64,000 nucleotides of DNA from Candidatus Sedimenticola sp. (ex Thyasira tokunagai) (GTDB lineage Bacteria > Pseudomonadota > Gammaproteobacteria > Chromatiales > Chromatiaceae), in assembly GCA_037318855.1 (NCBI GenBank), contig CP134874.1:2232598-2296597 (forward strand), in the 5' to 3' direction. The notes beneath the pieces are model-generated. The model saw only the letters and a list, made by a program, of their open reading frames with translations, was not told where the DNA came from and did not search any database. The translations under genes and the position numbers were made by a program. Shown here one piece after another: positions 51,845-60,922 of this stretch (its first letter is position 1; each line of letters starts with the position of its first letter).

Positions 51845-52888
51845 ATGACAAAAAAGACAACTGTTCTAGTGATTGATGACTCCGCCCTGGTCCGTGAGCT
51901 GTTGCGCGAGATCATTCCTGCCGATGGTGATCTGGAGGTGGTGGATACCGCTCCTGACCCCTATGTTGCCCGGGAGAAGATAAAGAAACTTAATCCTGAT
52001 GTTTTAACGCTCGACGTGGAGATGCCACGCATGGATGGCATCACCTTCCTGCACAATCTGATGCGTCTTCGCCCTATGCCAGTGGTGATGATCTCCGCCT
52101 TGACTGAAAAGGGGGCCTCGCAGACGCTGCAGGCACTTGAGATGGGTGCCAGCGATTTTATTACCAAACCTCGCTCTAACCTGAGTGAGGACCTGGAGCA
52201 GTATGGTGAGGAGATCCGTGAGAAGATACGAGTGGCGGCAAAGAGCAATCTTCGTGGTGCCATTTCCGCCCAGGGAGAAGCAGCTCTGCATGAACCACTC
52301 TCCAACATTATCAATCCCAACAACTGGATAATCGGCATCGGCGCTTCAGCAGGCGGTACCGAGGCGATCCATGCGGTGCTCTCCCGCATGCCAGTCAATA
52401 CACCAGGAATCGTTGTCTGCCAACACATGCCGGTGTTGTTTACAGGTATGTTCGCGTCACGCCTTAATGCTGAGTCTCCACTGACAGTCAGCATCGCCCG
52501 GGACGGTGATGTGATCCTTCCTGGATGTGTCTACGTGGCTCCGGGGGATAAACACTTGCGAATCGTACGTCGTGGCACAGGTTTTTTCTGCAGACTTGAT
52601 GATGATGGACCGGAGATAAATCGACACAAACCTGCGGTAGATGCACTATTCCACTCCCTTGCTCTAGAGGCAGGCAAGCAGGCCATCGGGGTCATCCTCA
52701 CCGGCATGGGGCGAGACGGTGCTGAAGGACTGCTTGCGATGCACAATCAAGGTGCAGTTACCATTGCACAGGATGAAGCCTCCAGCCTGATCTGGGGAAT
52801 GCCGGGAGAAGCGGTCAAACTGAATGCCGTGGATCAGGTGGAATCACTGGAGAACATCCCGGAAGCAATCATTGCGCAGATGGGATGA
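51845..52888 (+). CDS. cheB: Chemotaxis methylesterase CheB
   Basis: 347 residues. Receiver domain (1-125) with Asp57 in VLTLDVEMPRMDG and Lys in FITKPRSN. The methylesterase domain (about 155-345) has the catalytic triad Ser in IGASAGGTEAI, His in VCQHMPVLFTGMFASRL and Asp in ILTGMGRDGAEGL. It removes methyl groups from MCPs and deamidates them. Last gene of the che operon, convergent with the acyl-CoA synthetase gene. Confidence 0.96.
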   Translation: MTKKTTVLVIDDSALVRELLREIIPADGDLEVVDTAPDPYVAREKIKKLNPDVLTLDVEMPRMDGITFLHNLMRLRPMPVVMISALTEKGASQTLQALEMGASDFITKPRSNLSEDLEQYGEEIREKIRVAAKSNLRGAISAQGEAALHEPLSNIINPNNWIIGIGASAGGTEAIHAVLSRMPVNTPGIVVCQHMPVLFTGMFASRLNAESPLTVSIARDGDVILPGCVYVAPGDKHLRIVRRGTGFFCRLDDDGPEINRHKPAVDALFHSLALEAGKQAIGVILTGMGRDGAEGLLAMHNQGAVTIAQDEASSLIWGMPGEAVKLNAVDQVESLENIPEAIIAQMG

Positions 52889-52944
52889 GTAATTAACCTA
52901 GAATCCTCAGTTGTTCGCTCCATTCTACGGGTAACGCGTTGTTC

Positions 52945-54789
52945 TCAATGTCCGTGATACAGACTCTCAACCGTCGCCTCGTACTTCTCCAGTATTTTGT
53001 TCCGTTTTGTTTTGAGGGTGGGGGTGAGCAGTCCGTTCTCCACCGTCCAGGATTCATTCAATATCGCCAGCTGCCGGATCTGGGCATAGCCGGGAAAGTT
53101 GTGTAGCTGCTGACCAATGCGTTTTTTCAGCAGTTTCAAGACACTGCTGTTCTGGTAGGATGTCGGGTTTTCAGGGTCCAGCCCCAAGCCTTCAGCAAGA
53201 TTCTTCCAGTGCTCCGCTTCAGGCACCACCAGGACAGAGAGAAACGGGCGGCCTTCACCGATCACCATCACCTGTTCGAACAGTGCGTCCATGGCGATGG
53301 CTATCTCCATGTCGGCGGGGGAGACTTTCTCGCCGTTGGCCAAGACGATGATATCCTTGATACGGCCGGTGATATAGACGTAGCCTTGCTCGTCGATACG
53401 GGCGATATCACCGGTATGAAACCAGCCCTCCCTGTCGATCACTCTGGCGGTCTCTTCCGGGTTGTTCCAGAAACCGAGCATCACTGCCGAGCCTCTGGCC
53501 AACAGCTCACCCCCATCTCCTACCATTAACTCAGTACCTGTGATGGCTTTACCGACACTCTCGGGGATATTTTCGCCAAGTCTGTTGACTGCCAGCACGG
53601 GGCTGGTCTCTGTCAAACCGTAGCCTTGCAACAGTGGCACGCCAAGTGCGAGGAAGGTGTGAGCCACTTCGGGGGGGAGGGGGGCTCCACCGCTGATGGC
53701 GGTGCGAAGTCGGCCGCCGAGCTTGTCAAGCACCTTTCCCGCTACCAACTTGTGGAGCAGAGGCCAGAGGATCAGCCAGGGTGACCATCCACCCTGGTGC
53801 TGGCTGTACAGGTAGCGCTTCCAGCCGACCTTGACGGTAAGATTGAAGAGGGTGCCGGCAATAGCCGGTTTCTGTTCCAGCCCATCCTGTATCTTGGCAT
53901 AGACTCGTTCGTAGACACGCGGCACGCTAATCAGCAGGGTGGGGCGGATGGAGATGAGATCCTCTCCCAACTGCTGAATAGAGCGTGCAAAGGCGACGGG
54001 TGCACCGCCCAGCATGGGCAGGTAGTAGCCGGCAGTCCTTTCCAACATATGGGAGAGAGGAAGAAATGAGAGCATGGTGTCGTCATGCGTACAACTGGTG
54101 GTCTCTATGGAGGCGTAGGTGTTGCTCAGGATATTGCTGTGGCTCAGCATCACTCCCTTGGGATTGCCGGTGGTTCCCGAGGTGTAGACGATAGTGGCCA
54201 TCTCATCGGGATCGATATCATCCCGCACCTGGAACTCGCCCTCCGCTGGGGGAAGCCACTCACGCTTCAACCTCAGGCGGTCATCATGGGGCAGGCCGGC
54301 AACAGAGTTGAGGGTGATGATTCTGTGGACTGTGGAGAGTGCTTCCCTGACCGGTTCCAGGCTCTTCCACTGCTCTTCGCCAGCGATCACCAGCAGCTTT
54401 ATATTAGAGGCCTCGGCAATGTAGGCGACGTTGCCACCACGGTCGTTATAGAAGAGGGGTACATTGATCATGCCAAGGCCAAGAGTGGCCTGGTCCAGCA
54501 TCACCCATTCCCGGCAGTTCGGCATCATAAGGCCAACACGGTCACCCGCAACCAGTCCCTCATTGATCAGAGCCTGTTGCCAGCGGGCGGTCTCCTGTCC
54601 CATCTCAGCCCAGGTGCTGTCCAGCCACTGGCTGCTTTTGTTGTCGTAATAGCGGTAGGCAAGTAGATCAGGTGTCTTTCTTATCCGTGCCCGGAATAGG
54701 CCGGGAATTGTCCTGGCTTCTTCAAGAGTGATCTCTTCCTGTTGCTGGAGCAATGTGCTATCTCCCTTTATTGATTTTTCTCTTTTCAC
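52945..54789 (-). CDS. Long-chain acyl-CoA synthetase / AMP-dependent ligase
   Basis: 614 residues of the ANL superfamily. The AMP-binding motif TIVYTSGTTGNPKGVMLSH lies near residue 200, the adenylation motif GYGLTETSPVLAV near 398, GWFHTGDIARID near 465, and the catalytic lysine region near the C terminus. Length and order fit FadD15/YngI-like fatty-acid CoA ligases, which activate long fatty acids at the inner membrane. A bacterial FAA1-type is the nearest guess; exact chain length cannot be read. No signal peptide. Confidence 0.88.
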   Translation of the reverse strand: MKREKSIKGDSTLLQQQEEITLEEARTIPGLFRARIRKTPDLLAYRYYDNKSSQWLDSTWAEMGQETARWQQALINEGLVAGDRVGLMMPNCREWVMLDQATLGLGMINVPLFYNDRGGNVAYIAEASNIKLLVIAGEEQWKSLEPVREALSTVHRIITLNSVAGLPHDDRLRLKREWLPPAEGEFQVRDDIDPDEMATIVYTSGTTGNPKGVMLSHSNILSNTYASIETTSCTHDDTMLSFLPLSHMLERTAGYYLPMLGGAPVAFARSIQQLGEDLISIRPTLLISVPRVYERVYAKIQDGLEQKPAIAGTLFNLTVKVGWKRYLYSQHQGGWSPWLILWPLLHKLVAGKVLDKLGGRLRTAISGGAPLPPEVAHTFLALGVPLLQGYGLTETSPVLAVNRLGENIPESVGKAITGTELMVGDGGELLARGSAVMLGFWNNPEETARVIDREGWFHTGDIARIDEQGYVYITGRIKDIIVLANGEKVSPADMEIAIAMDALFEQVMVIGEGRPFLSVLVVPEAEHWKNLAEGLGLDPENPTSYQNSSVLKLLKKRIGQQLHNFPGYAQIRQLAILNESWTVENGLLTPTLKTKRNKILEKYEATVESLYHGH

Positions 54790-54960
54790 CCTATCTTAAT
54801 ACAACGTCAGGCGCCATTTGTCACCTACCAATCTACCTTAATCCGGGGGTTGATAGAGAGACCGGCTGTTTATGTGTGCCGTCGTAAAGCAGTTGTTTGG
54901 AGCTCGGTGATAGATCGTCTATAGTTAAGTTCAATATCAACGATTTGATGGGAGATGGCG

Positions 54961-55212
54961 ATGCTTAGCGGTGCACAGCAGTTGGATTATGACCAGCTAT
55001 TGGATGTTAGCGGTCTCAACTGTCCGCTGCCGGTGCTGAAGTCGAAGGCGGCTCTTGCCGGTATGAGCAAGGGACAGGTGCTGAAGGTGATCAGTACCCA
55101 GGCCGACTCCCTCAAAGAGTTCCCCACTTTTTGCCGTCTGCCCGGGTTTGAGCTTGTAAAATGTGAAGAGACGGCAACTCAGTACTTTTACTGGATTCAG
55201 AAAGTAATTTAA
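54961..55212 (+). CDS. TusA-like sulfur-carrier protein
   Basis: 83-residue TusA/SirA fold. The conserved sulfur-carrying Cys is in the motif SGLNCPLPVLKSK (near residues 15-27), followed by a two-layer alpha/beta domain with VLKVISTQADSLKEFPTFCR. ATG 54961 is set by GGGAG at 54949-54953; ATG 54955 would lie on the ribosome site. In sulfur oxidisers TusA moves persulfide between rhodanese and Dsr/Hdr pathways; in others it serves tRNA thiolation. None of these partners is adjacent, so the role is open. Confidence 0.85.
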   Translation: MLSGAQQLDYDQLLDVSGLNCPLPVLKSKAALAGMSKGQVLKVISTQADSLKEFPTFCRLPGFELVKCEETATQYFYWIQKVI

Positions 55213-55298
55213 CCCCGACAGTTAAGGATCGAATCCCGACAGTAGTGCAAGTATGGGCTATACTGCCCGTTTTTCCGGATCAGCTGGTTGGGTGTCTG

Positions 55299-55928
55299 AT
55301 GAAATTTTCTGTTATTCCCGTCACTCCTTTTGAGCAGAACTGTACGCTACTCTGGTGCGAGACCACACATAAGGCCGCCGTGGTCGATCCTGGTGGTGAC
55401 CTCGATCTTATTCTTGCAGAGGTTGAGGCGCAGGGTGTTGAGTTGGAAAAGATTCTTATTACTCATGCCCATATTGATCATGCAGGTGGTGCAGGTGAGC
55501 TTTCAAGAATCTTGAATATTCCTATTGAAGGTCCCCATCGGGAGGATGCATTCTGGATCGAGATTATCCCTACTCAGAGCGAGATGTTTGGCTTTCCACC
55601 AGTAGAGACCTTTGAGCCCGCGCGTTGGCTTGAGCAGGGTGACAGGATCAACGTAGGTAATGAGGAGTTGGAGGTGCGTCATTGTCCGGGACATACGCCT
55701 GGACATGTCATCTTCTTCCATAGAGGGGAGAAGATCGCAATGGTGGGAGATGTGCTGTTCAAAGGTTCAATTGGTCGAACCGACTTTCCAAAAAGTGATC
55801 ACGCCTCACTGCTCAACTCTATCCGCGAGCAGCTTTTCACTCTGGACGATGATATCGAGTTCATTCCCGGGCATGGACCTCTTTCCACCATTGGTGAAGA
55901 ACGTAGAACCAATCCATTTCTAAGATAG
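55299..55928 (+). CDS. Metallo-beta-lactamase-fold hydrolase (YcbL/glyoxalase II-like)
   Basis: 209 residues with start at ATG 55299, where the compact fold begins MKFSVIPVTPFEQNC. Zinc motif HxHxDH in ITHAHIDHAGGAGEL, third ligand His in CPGHTPGHVIFF, Asp in MVGDVLFKGSIGRTDFP and final His in FIPGHGPLSTIGEE. This set corresponds to the YcbL/GloB-like subgroup of type II glyoxalases, which hydrolyse thioesters such as S-lactoylglutathione. It is 86 bases after the TusA gene and closed by a terminator. Confidence 0.9.
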   Translation: MKFSVIPVTPFEQNCTLLWCETTHKAAVVDPGGDLDLILAEVEAQGVELEKILITHAHIDHAGGAGELSRILNIPIEGPHREDAFWIEIIPTQSEMFGFPPVETFEPARWLEQGDRINVGNEELEVRHCPGHTPGHVIFFHRGEKIAMVGDVLFKGSIGRTDFPKSDHASLLNSIREQLFTLDDDIEFIPGHGPLSTIGEERRTNPFLR

Positions 55929-55932
55929 AGGG

Positions 55933-55956
55933 AGATCGATTTCCCGATCTATTTTT
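55933..55956 (+). terminator. Rho-independent terminator after the MBL hydrolase gene
   Basis: AGATCG (55933-55938) and CGATCT (55945-55950) form a 6-bp stem with loop ATTTCC, followed by ATTTTT at 55951-55956. It lies five bases after the stop codon. Confidence 0.8.
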
Positions 55957-56316
55957 CTCCGTCAAGAAACATGACGGCTGACAAACAGGGGAAAAATGGC
56001 TTCAGCCGTGATGAATACTCAATCAGTGATGATTGCGGCTGAGGTCGCAAAAACACTCGCATCTACTAAGTAACAGCAAAGCCGTATTACACATTTCACC
56101 CAGCCTAAGTGGTGGTTTAACAGGCCCGGGGTAGGGCCTGCTTAAGAAACCCAGTACAAGTCATGATGCATTTGTACCGGATATAACCCTCCCGATTTGT
56201 ATCGAAGATTGTAGCAACAGAGTGACAATTGCTACTCACTTCGAAACAGGCCTGAACAGATTTATCTCAGCCTAAAACAGGCAGACTTGTACAGAGGTTC
56301 CTTAATCAGGGACAGC
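55957..56316. other. Intergenic region with several hairpins, no gene seen
   Basis: About 360 bases. Visible folds: TCAGCCG with CGGCTGA around 56001-56044; CAGGCCC (56121-56127) with GGGCCTG (56134-56140), extended by flanking TTAA; and GTACAA with TTGTAC around 56155-56178. No long open frame, tRNA or T-tract is apparent. It could hold a small RNA or 3' regulatory element for the convergent genes. Confidence 0.45.
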
Positions 56317-56562
56317 TCAACCCTTTAAGCTCTTGAGTATCTTCAACCCCTTTTTTCTCTGTGCAAAGACGATCTTCAGGTTCTTCTGAATCTTCTTGCA
56401 ATTATCTTTACTCTTCTCATTAGCCAGTTTGGCATTGAGTTTGTCCTGCTTCTTCTTGAGTTTCTTCAGGATCACTTTAATAGAGTCTCTCTGTTTGCGC
56501 TGTTTCTGCTTATCAGCATCGAGATACTCGTTGGCTATTTCTATCAGCTTTGTTGTTTTCAT
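56317..56562 (-). CDS. Small lysine-rich coiled-coil protein, unknown
   Basis: 81 residues, nearly 30 percent Lys, with no membrane segment, e.g. KVILKKLKKKQDKLNAKL. It is probably one long basic helix. I do not recognise it. The start is nine bases after the upstream minus-strand gene and it is likely co-expressed with it. A role in binding polyanions (nucleic acid or polyphosphate) would be conceivable from composition, but the sequence does not prove it. Confidence 0.6.
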   Translation of the reverse strand: MKTTKLIEIANEYLDADKQKQRKQRDSIKVILKKLKKKQDKLNAKLANEKSKDNCKKIQKNLKIVFAQRKKGLKILKSLKG

Positions 56563-56571
56563 GTAATTCCC

Positions 56572-56862
56572 CTAGTCAGAACTTTTCATGTCGTTGTTTT
56601 GAACTTCAATAATATCTTCCTCATCCAGAGCAATAATACGCTCTGCATCCTTGAGACTCTGGTTACCTTCGGCAAATAGAACCTCAGCCATCTGTACCAG
56701 ATTCCCGGTTACATCATGGGCATAAGCTGAATCATTCATCAAAGACGTGGCCATGAGCGGTGTAATCTTCTCTTCGCGAATAAGTGCTTCAGGCATACCA
56801 TTTACGGTCGAGTCATTCTCTTCCATCTCCAGCTTTATAACATCAAGGGAGAGTATGCTCAT
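56572..56862 (-). CDS. Small acidic helical protein, unknown (possible phosphate-transporter-tail relative)
   Basis: 96 residues from ATG 56862, which has AAGGAG eight bases upstream; a longer frame to 56904 has no ribosome site. The phrase TPLMATSLMNDSAYAHDV, followed by helical QMAEVLFAE, reminds me of the C-terminal PhoU-like region of Na/Pi-cotransporter-family proteins, an impression that needs a profile search. It lies in a minus-strand series with a metallophosphatase and Pit genes, so a phosphate-related role is plausible. Confidence 0.5.
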   Translation of the reverse strand: MSILSLDVIKLEMEENDSTVNGMPEALIREEKITPLMATSLMNDSAYAHDVTGNLVQMAEVLFAEGNQSLKDAERIIALDEEDIIEVQNNDMKSSD

Positions 56863-57080
56863 TGGGTCGTCTCCTTCATGTTGCACTACACCCAACCGAC
56901 GCAATACCGAACCGAGGAAGATACGGATCTTATTGTACTCAGCACGAATGTGCTCATTTTAAAGTCATAATAATATGCAAAAACCCTATTCTTTAGATAT
57001 CAAATACGCATCAATGAGGAGCAATCCATATAGCAGGAATAGGGTGTATATTCCAGGTTGTTTAGTTATTAGACGGCTCC

Positions 57081-58535
57081 TTAATTTTCAATGGCATTGA
57101 TTAGTGGGATCAAGCTCTCGACAGGGTAACGGAAGGGGTAGAGTCGATTACCCACCTGCGCCATGACTCCCACCCACTTGCTATCACTACCATAAATTAC
57201 ATAGTGATTATCTATTTCACCCACTCTCTCCCACAAGGTGTCATCATTGGTAAGCGGTGTGTGGCCGACAATGACTGGAGTCTCAGGGGGTAGGTTGAAG
57301 TAGTTACGCAGCTTTTTGACCTCCCTTTTGAAATATCCAATGGGAGAGTTGGGGCGGCGAATGCGGTTGGTTGTGACCTCTCGCATCAATTTTGGATAGC
57401 TACGAATGTTGATCAGTTGCTGACGCGAAGTGGAGCGGGTGGGTGGCCCTGCGTGGCAAGCGATGAAATTCTTTGAAAAGGCAATATAGGGCAGTTGGTC
57501 ATAGAACCGCGTCATCTCGTCTCTGTAAGCTTTGCCTCTTGTCTTGACCAACGCCTTTTCCCAGAGGATCCCTTGGGGTACGCCCTGTTTTCCAATTTCG
57601 TCGGAGAAGCTGTCGTGATTGCCCCGCAGATAAAATACCTGCTTTGGGAAACGCATTTTCAACTTGAAGATAAGGTCCATGGTCAGCATTGAGCTTTCCA
57701 TCTGCTCAAGTTTCCCTTTTTCTTCGCAGTGCACTGCATCGCCTAAGATCACCAGTGCGGCTTGCCCTTTCTTCAAAGCTTTGAGGAAACCGCTCTGGCT
57801 TAGGATAATCAGAAGATTATTCGCTTTGGTGTGCAGGTCACCGACAAGCAGCGGTGTGATATTAGTTGGAAGTTCAACAACTCCACCGGGTTTTCCATTG
57901 TCATTTTTCGCCCGATAGACCTCTTTTTCCATTACTTTGTTGACTTGCTTTATCAACGACAGCGCATCATCCTTGGAGAGAGATTCTATAGGTCCACCAA
58001 AAATAGAACGGAGCCGCTTCAGCTTGGCCAGCCGCCACTTATTGATACGGTAGAGCTCTTTGGCCTTGATCAAAGGTGCAATGCAGGAGCCACGTGCCTC
58101 ATCGTTAACCTTGAATACAAGGCTGCCATTATCATTGGTAATATTGAGGTGGTTTTTAGCTATATTCTGGGGAAGATTGAGTAGGTCTTTTTGGTCTACT
58201 TTGCCCTTGCCGAGAATGAGTTTCTGACCGTCTTTTAAGCGCAGAAAACCCGATACCCCTTTAAAGTAAGTTGTTGGATCAAAAATAATATAACGTTCTG
58301 ACTGGAAACCCTTTTTTGGAGGTTTAATCGGTCGCTCCGGGTAGATATGCAAAGCTTTTCCATTGGGGCCGATATTGAGTTGTACCGGGTAGTTTTCTGT
58401 ATGTAGTCGAACCTTCTTGGTTTCCAGGCGATAGGCTTTAGTGAGATCCAGCTCCTCACACTTCTCCAGCCCTGAAAAACTATCCATGAGCCGATCCATT
58501 AACCCCTTTTTCTTCTTGGAACTCGCTTTAGCCAT
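57081..58535 (-). CDS. FHA-like / PPP-type metallophosphatase
   Basis: 484 residues. N-terminal lysine-rich stretch (MAKASSKKKKGLMDRL). A possible FHA-like domain lies at about 85-155 (LILGKGKVDQ; NIAKNHLNITNDNGSLVFKV). A calcineurin-like domain follows, at about 228-475, with GDLHTKANN (D-x-H, about 233-235), VILGDAVHCEEKG, YLRGNHDSF (GNHD about 305-308), FIACHAGPP and IVGHTPL. The metal ligands are complete, so it should be active on phosphoester or pyrophosphate bonds. It is similar in plan to the enzyme of the GAK-like operon (32.9-34.2 kb), although the insertions differ. Signal peptide absent. Confidence 0.78.
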   Translation of the reverse strand: MAKASSKKKKGLMDRLMDSFSGLEKCEELDLTKAYRLETKKVRLHTENYPVQLNIGPNGKALHIYPERPIKPPKKGFQSERYIIFDPTTYFKGVSGFLRLKDGQKLILGKGKVDQKDLLNLPQNIAKNHLNITNDNGSLVFKVNDEARGSCIAPLIKAKELYRINKWRLAKLKRLRSIFGGPIESLSKDDALSLIKQVNKVMEKEVYRAKNDNGKPGGVVELPTNITPLLVGDLHTKANNLLIILSQSGFLKALKKGQAALVILGDAVHCEEKGKLEQMESSMLTMDLIFKLKMRFPKQVFYLRGNHDSFSDEIGKQGVPQGILWEKALVKTRGKAYRDEMTRFYDQLPYIAFSKNFIACHAGPPTRSTSRQQLINIRSYPKLMREVTTNRIRRPNSPIGYFKREVKKLRNYFNLPPETPVIVGHTPLTNDDTLWERVGEIDNHYVIYGSDSKWVGVMAQVGNRLYPFRYPVESLIPLINAIEN

Positions 58536-58860
58536 CAGATAATTTAATACTCGGTATTGATTATTTACAGGGGAACACGGTCAATATTTTTCCGGAGGTA
58601 GATATTAAGGCTGTGTTGGTGCAGATACAAGGCTGCTTGCCTGCTCATTTCTGAACAGGGTAACCGTAACTAGGAGATAAAACCTGCCAAAAAGGCATAT
58701 TATATGACAATATGAGGCTCTTAATGGCCTGTGCACCTTCGAGAGAGGTGTTTTTATTGGTACTGCTGAATTCATAATATAGAGTTGTTTTGGTCTGCGC
58801 ATAAAGAACCAGCAGGGCTTCCTTATGGAACCCTGCCAGCTGTTAACCTAATGATTATAT
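58536..58860. other. Intergenic region between metallophosphatase and pit genes
   Basis: 325 bases. Apart from the hairpin at 58812-58836 I see no gene. A possible promoter for the metallophosphatase gene on the minus strand must lie here if that gene is not read through from pit; no convincing boxes noted. Confidence 0.4.
58812..58836 (-). terminator. Terminator-like hairpin after pit
   Basis: GCAGGG-C-TTCC (58812-58822) pairs with GGAACCCTGC (58827-58836) with loop TTAT and one bulged C. On the minus strand it is followed by GGTTCTTTA, only a weak T-tract. It sits 25 bases after the pit stop. Confidence 0.5.
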
Positions 58861-60126
58861 TTAGCTGAAGATAGCCATGAACAGGAAGAAGAGGGCGGCT
58901 GCCAGGAACCCACCCGCCGGCAAAGTGATGATCCAGGAGATCACAATATTAGCGACCACCCGGAGATCTATCGCACCAACACCCCGTGCCAGCCCCACTC
59001 CCATTATCGCACCGACAGCAACCTGGGTTGTCGATACCGGAAAGCCGGTTTTAGAGGCCAGAACCACAGTAGTCGCAGCCGCCAAGGTGGCACAGTAGCC
59101 TCTTGTGGGTGTCAGTTCTGTGATTCTGGTGCCGATGGTCTGCATTACCCGGTAGCCCATGGTTACCAGGCCGAGGATAATGCCGCCGCCGCCAAGTGCC
59201 AGAACCCAGACGGGGAGCCCTGCCGTCTGGGCGACGTCGCCACCACTCTGGACAACGGATAGTACCGCAGCCATAGGACCAATACCGTTGGCTACATCAT
59301 TGGAGCCGTGTGCAAAAGCCATGGCACATGCGGTGAAGATCATCATCGGGGTGAAGGCCTTCTCTACGCTGGCGTAGTGATAATCCATATCTGCATCATC
59401 ATCGATTTCTACCCGGTTGATTAGAAGCTTACCGACAAAGGCGACAATAAGGCCGAAAATGGTTGCAACCACAACGCTCTCTACCGCTGAAAACTCCAGT
59501 TTAAGGTGCTCTATGCCTCTAAAGAGGGTAATCAGGGAGACGAGCCAGCCAACCAGGAAGATATAGACGGGACCCCAAGTCTTCGCTTTTTGGAATGGAT
59601 TCTCTGTGTTGAGAATCAGTTTTCGGATGCTTAACATCAGTAACAGGGCAATAACACCACCGATCAGAGGTGAAATGGCCCAACTGGCGAGAATAGTGCC
59701 GATTTTACCCCAGTTAACCGCATCAAAACCGATGCCGGCAATAGCGAAGCCAATAAGAGCACCGACGATAGTGTGGGTAGTTGAGACTGGCCAACCACGT
59801 GATGAGGCGAACATCAGCCAGATGCCTGCCGCCAGCAGTGCCGCCAACATGCCGAAGACCAGAAGTTCAGGCGATCCTGCAATACTGCTCGGATCAATGA
59901 TGCCTTTACGTATCGTATCGGTAACACTGCCACCGGCAATAAAGGCCCCCGCAAACTCAAAAATGGCTGCGATGATAATGGCCTGCTTGACCGTAACGGC
60001 GCCGGAACCAACCGGCATTCCCATGGCATTGGCGACATCATTTGCACCAATCCCCCAACTCATATAGAGGCCGAAGATAACGGCCATACCGATAAATACT
60101 AGACCCCATTCAGTGATGATTTCCAA
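58861..60126 (-). CDS. pit: Low-affinity inorganic phosphate transporter (Pit/PHO4 family)
   Basis: 421 residues with about ten membrane helices. PHO4 hallmarks are duplicated: GIGANDVANAMGMPVGSGAV near the N terminus and AHGSNDVANGIGPMAAV in the second half; each is followed by VSTTHTIVGA- or VSTTQVAVGA-type sequence. I set the start at the TTG 60126 with a perfect AAGGAG seven bases before; the longer frame to 60198 includes 24 residues that do not resemble the family. It moves phosphate with H+ or Na+ across the inner membrane. The DUF47 gene lies 115 bases upstream. Confidence 0.93.
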   Translation of the reverse strand: MEIITEWGLVFIGMAVIFGLYMSWGIGANDVANAMGMPVGSGAVTVKQAIIIAAIFEFAGAFIAGGSVTDTIRKGIIDPSSIAGSPELLVFGMLAALLAAGIWLMFASSRGWPVSTTHTIVGALIGFAIAGIGFDAVNWGKIGTILASWAISPLIGGVIALLLMLSIRKLILNTENPFQKAKTWGPVYIFLVGWLVSLITLFRGIEHLKLEFSAVESVVVATIFGLIVAFVGKLLINRVEIDDDADMDYHYASVEKAFTPMMIFTACAMAFAHGSNDVANGIGPMAAVLSVVQSGGDVAQTAGLPVWVLALGGGGIILGLVTMGYRVMQTIGTRITELTPTRGYCATLAAATTVVLASKTGFPVSTTQVAVGAIMGVGLARGVGAIDLRVVANIVISWIITLPAGGFLAAALFFLFMAIFS

Positions 60127-60241
60127 CGCTGGACTCCTTAATTGACTGGATGTTCGAGGCGTAAAAATCCCCGCACACCAAGCGTGTAATATATACAAAT
60201 ATGAGGAAGTTTTCCTGCTTTATGCAGAAGGCATAATTTGG

Positions 60242-60922
60242 TTATCTTGCGATCAAGAGGCTCATACGGTTGCCTACTTTCTCAGCGTTATCTGCCAAAC
60301 CGCCGATCCACTGCAATAGCTGGTACCAGAACATGACTGAAACTGGTTTGAGGTCATCCTCCATCGCAAAGAGGCTGCGGGTGAGTGCAATGCCCATCTC
60401 ATCCGTCTCATCTTCAAGCTTATTCAGTTTTCCGACCATCTCACTCACCTTGGAGGCCTCACGACCACGGAAGCCGGACTCAATCAACTCATCCAGCTCC
60501 TGAATGATAATTGCAGCAGCGTTGCAGGTCTCTACGCAACGCTGCACAAAGGCGGCAAGTGGTTCCTCCATACCATCAGGTACTGACATATCCCGCGTTA
60601 TCATCATTCCTGCGATATCCTGGGCGGTATTGGCGATGCTGTCCTGAACTTCAAGCAGATCGAGTAGGTCGCGCCGATCAACCGGCATAAACAGGCTCTT
60701 CGGCAGGTGGGCCTTAATCTCATGCTTGATGTCGTCCGCCTCATACTCCTTGGCAAAAATTATATCTTTCTGTTCTTTGAGCGCATTGGCATCGCCCGCA
60801 ATCAATGCGTCGAACAGGGCCGGTACTTCCTTAACACACTCATTGACTATGCGCATATGTGCCTTCATTGGCTTGAACGGGCTGCTTCCGAGCAGAGAGG
60901 CGATTGGATTGGTTGTCCGCAT
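60242..60922 (-). CDS. DUF47/PhoU-like Pit accessory protein (TIGR00153 type)
   Basis: 226 residues, all helical, from ATG 60922 with GGAG six bases upstream. The family start NPIASLLGSSPFKPMKAHM, the acidic metal-binding helix FAKEYEADDIKHEIKAHLP, and LLDLLEVQDSIANTAQDIAG are present. Proteins of this family are almost always encoded directly before pit and are thought to regulate the transporter, in the way PhoU does for Pst. Here they form a two-gene unit. Confidence 0.93.
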   Translation of the reverse strand: MRTTNPIASLLGSSPFKPMKAHMRIVNECVKEVPALFDALIAGDANALKEQKDIIFAKEYEADDIKHEIKAHLPKSLFMPVDRRDLLDLLEVQDSIANTAQDIAGMMITRDMSVPDGMEEPLAAFVQRCVETCNAAAIIIQELDELIESGFRGREASKVSEMVGKLNKLEDETDEMGIALTRSLFAMEDDLKPVSVMFWYQLLQWIGGLADNAEKVGNRMSLLIAR

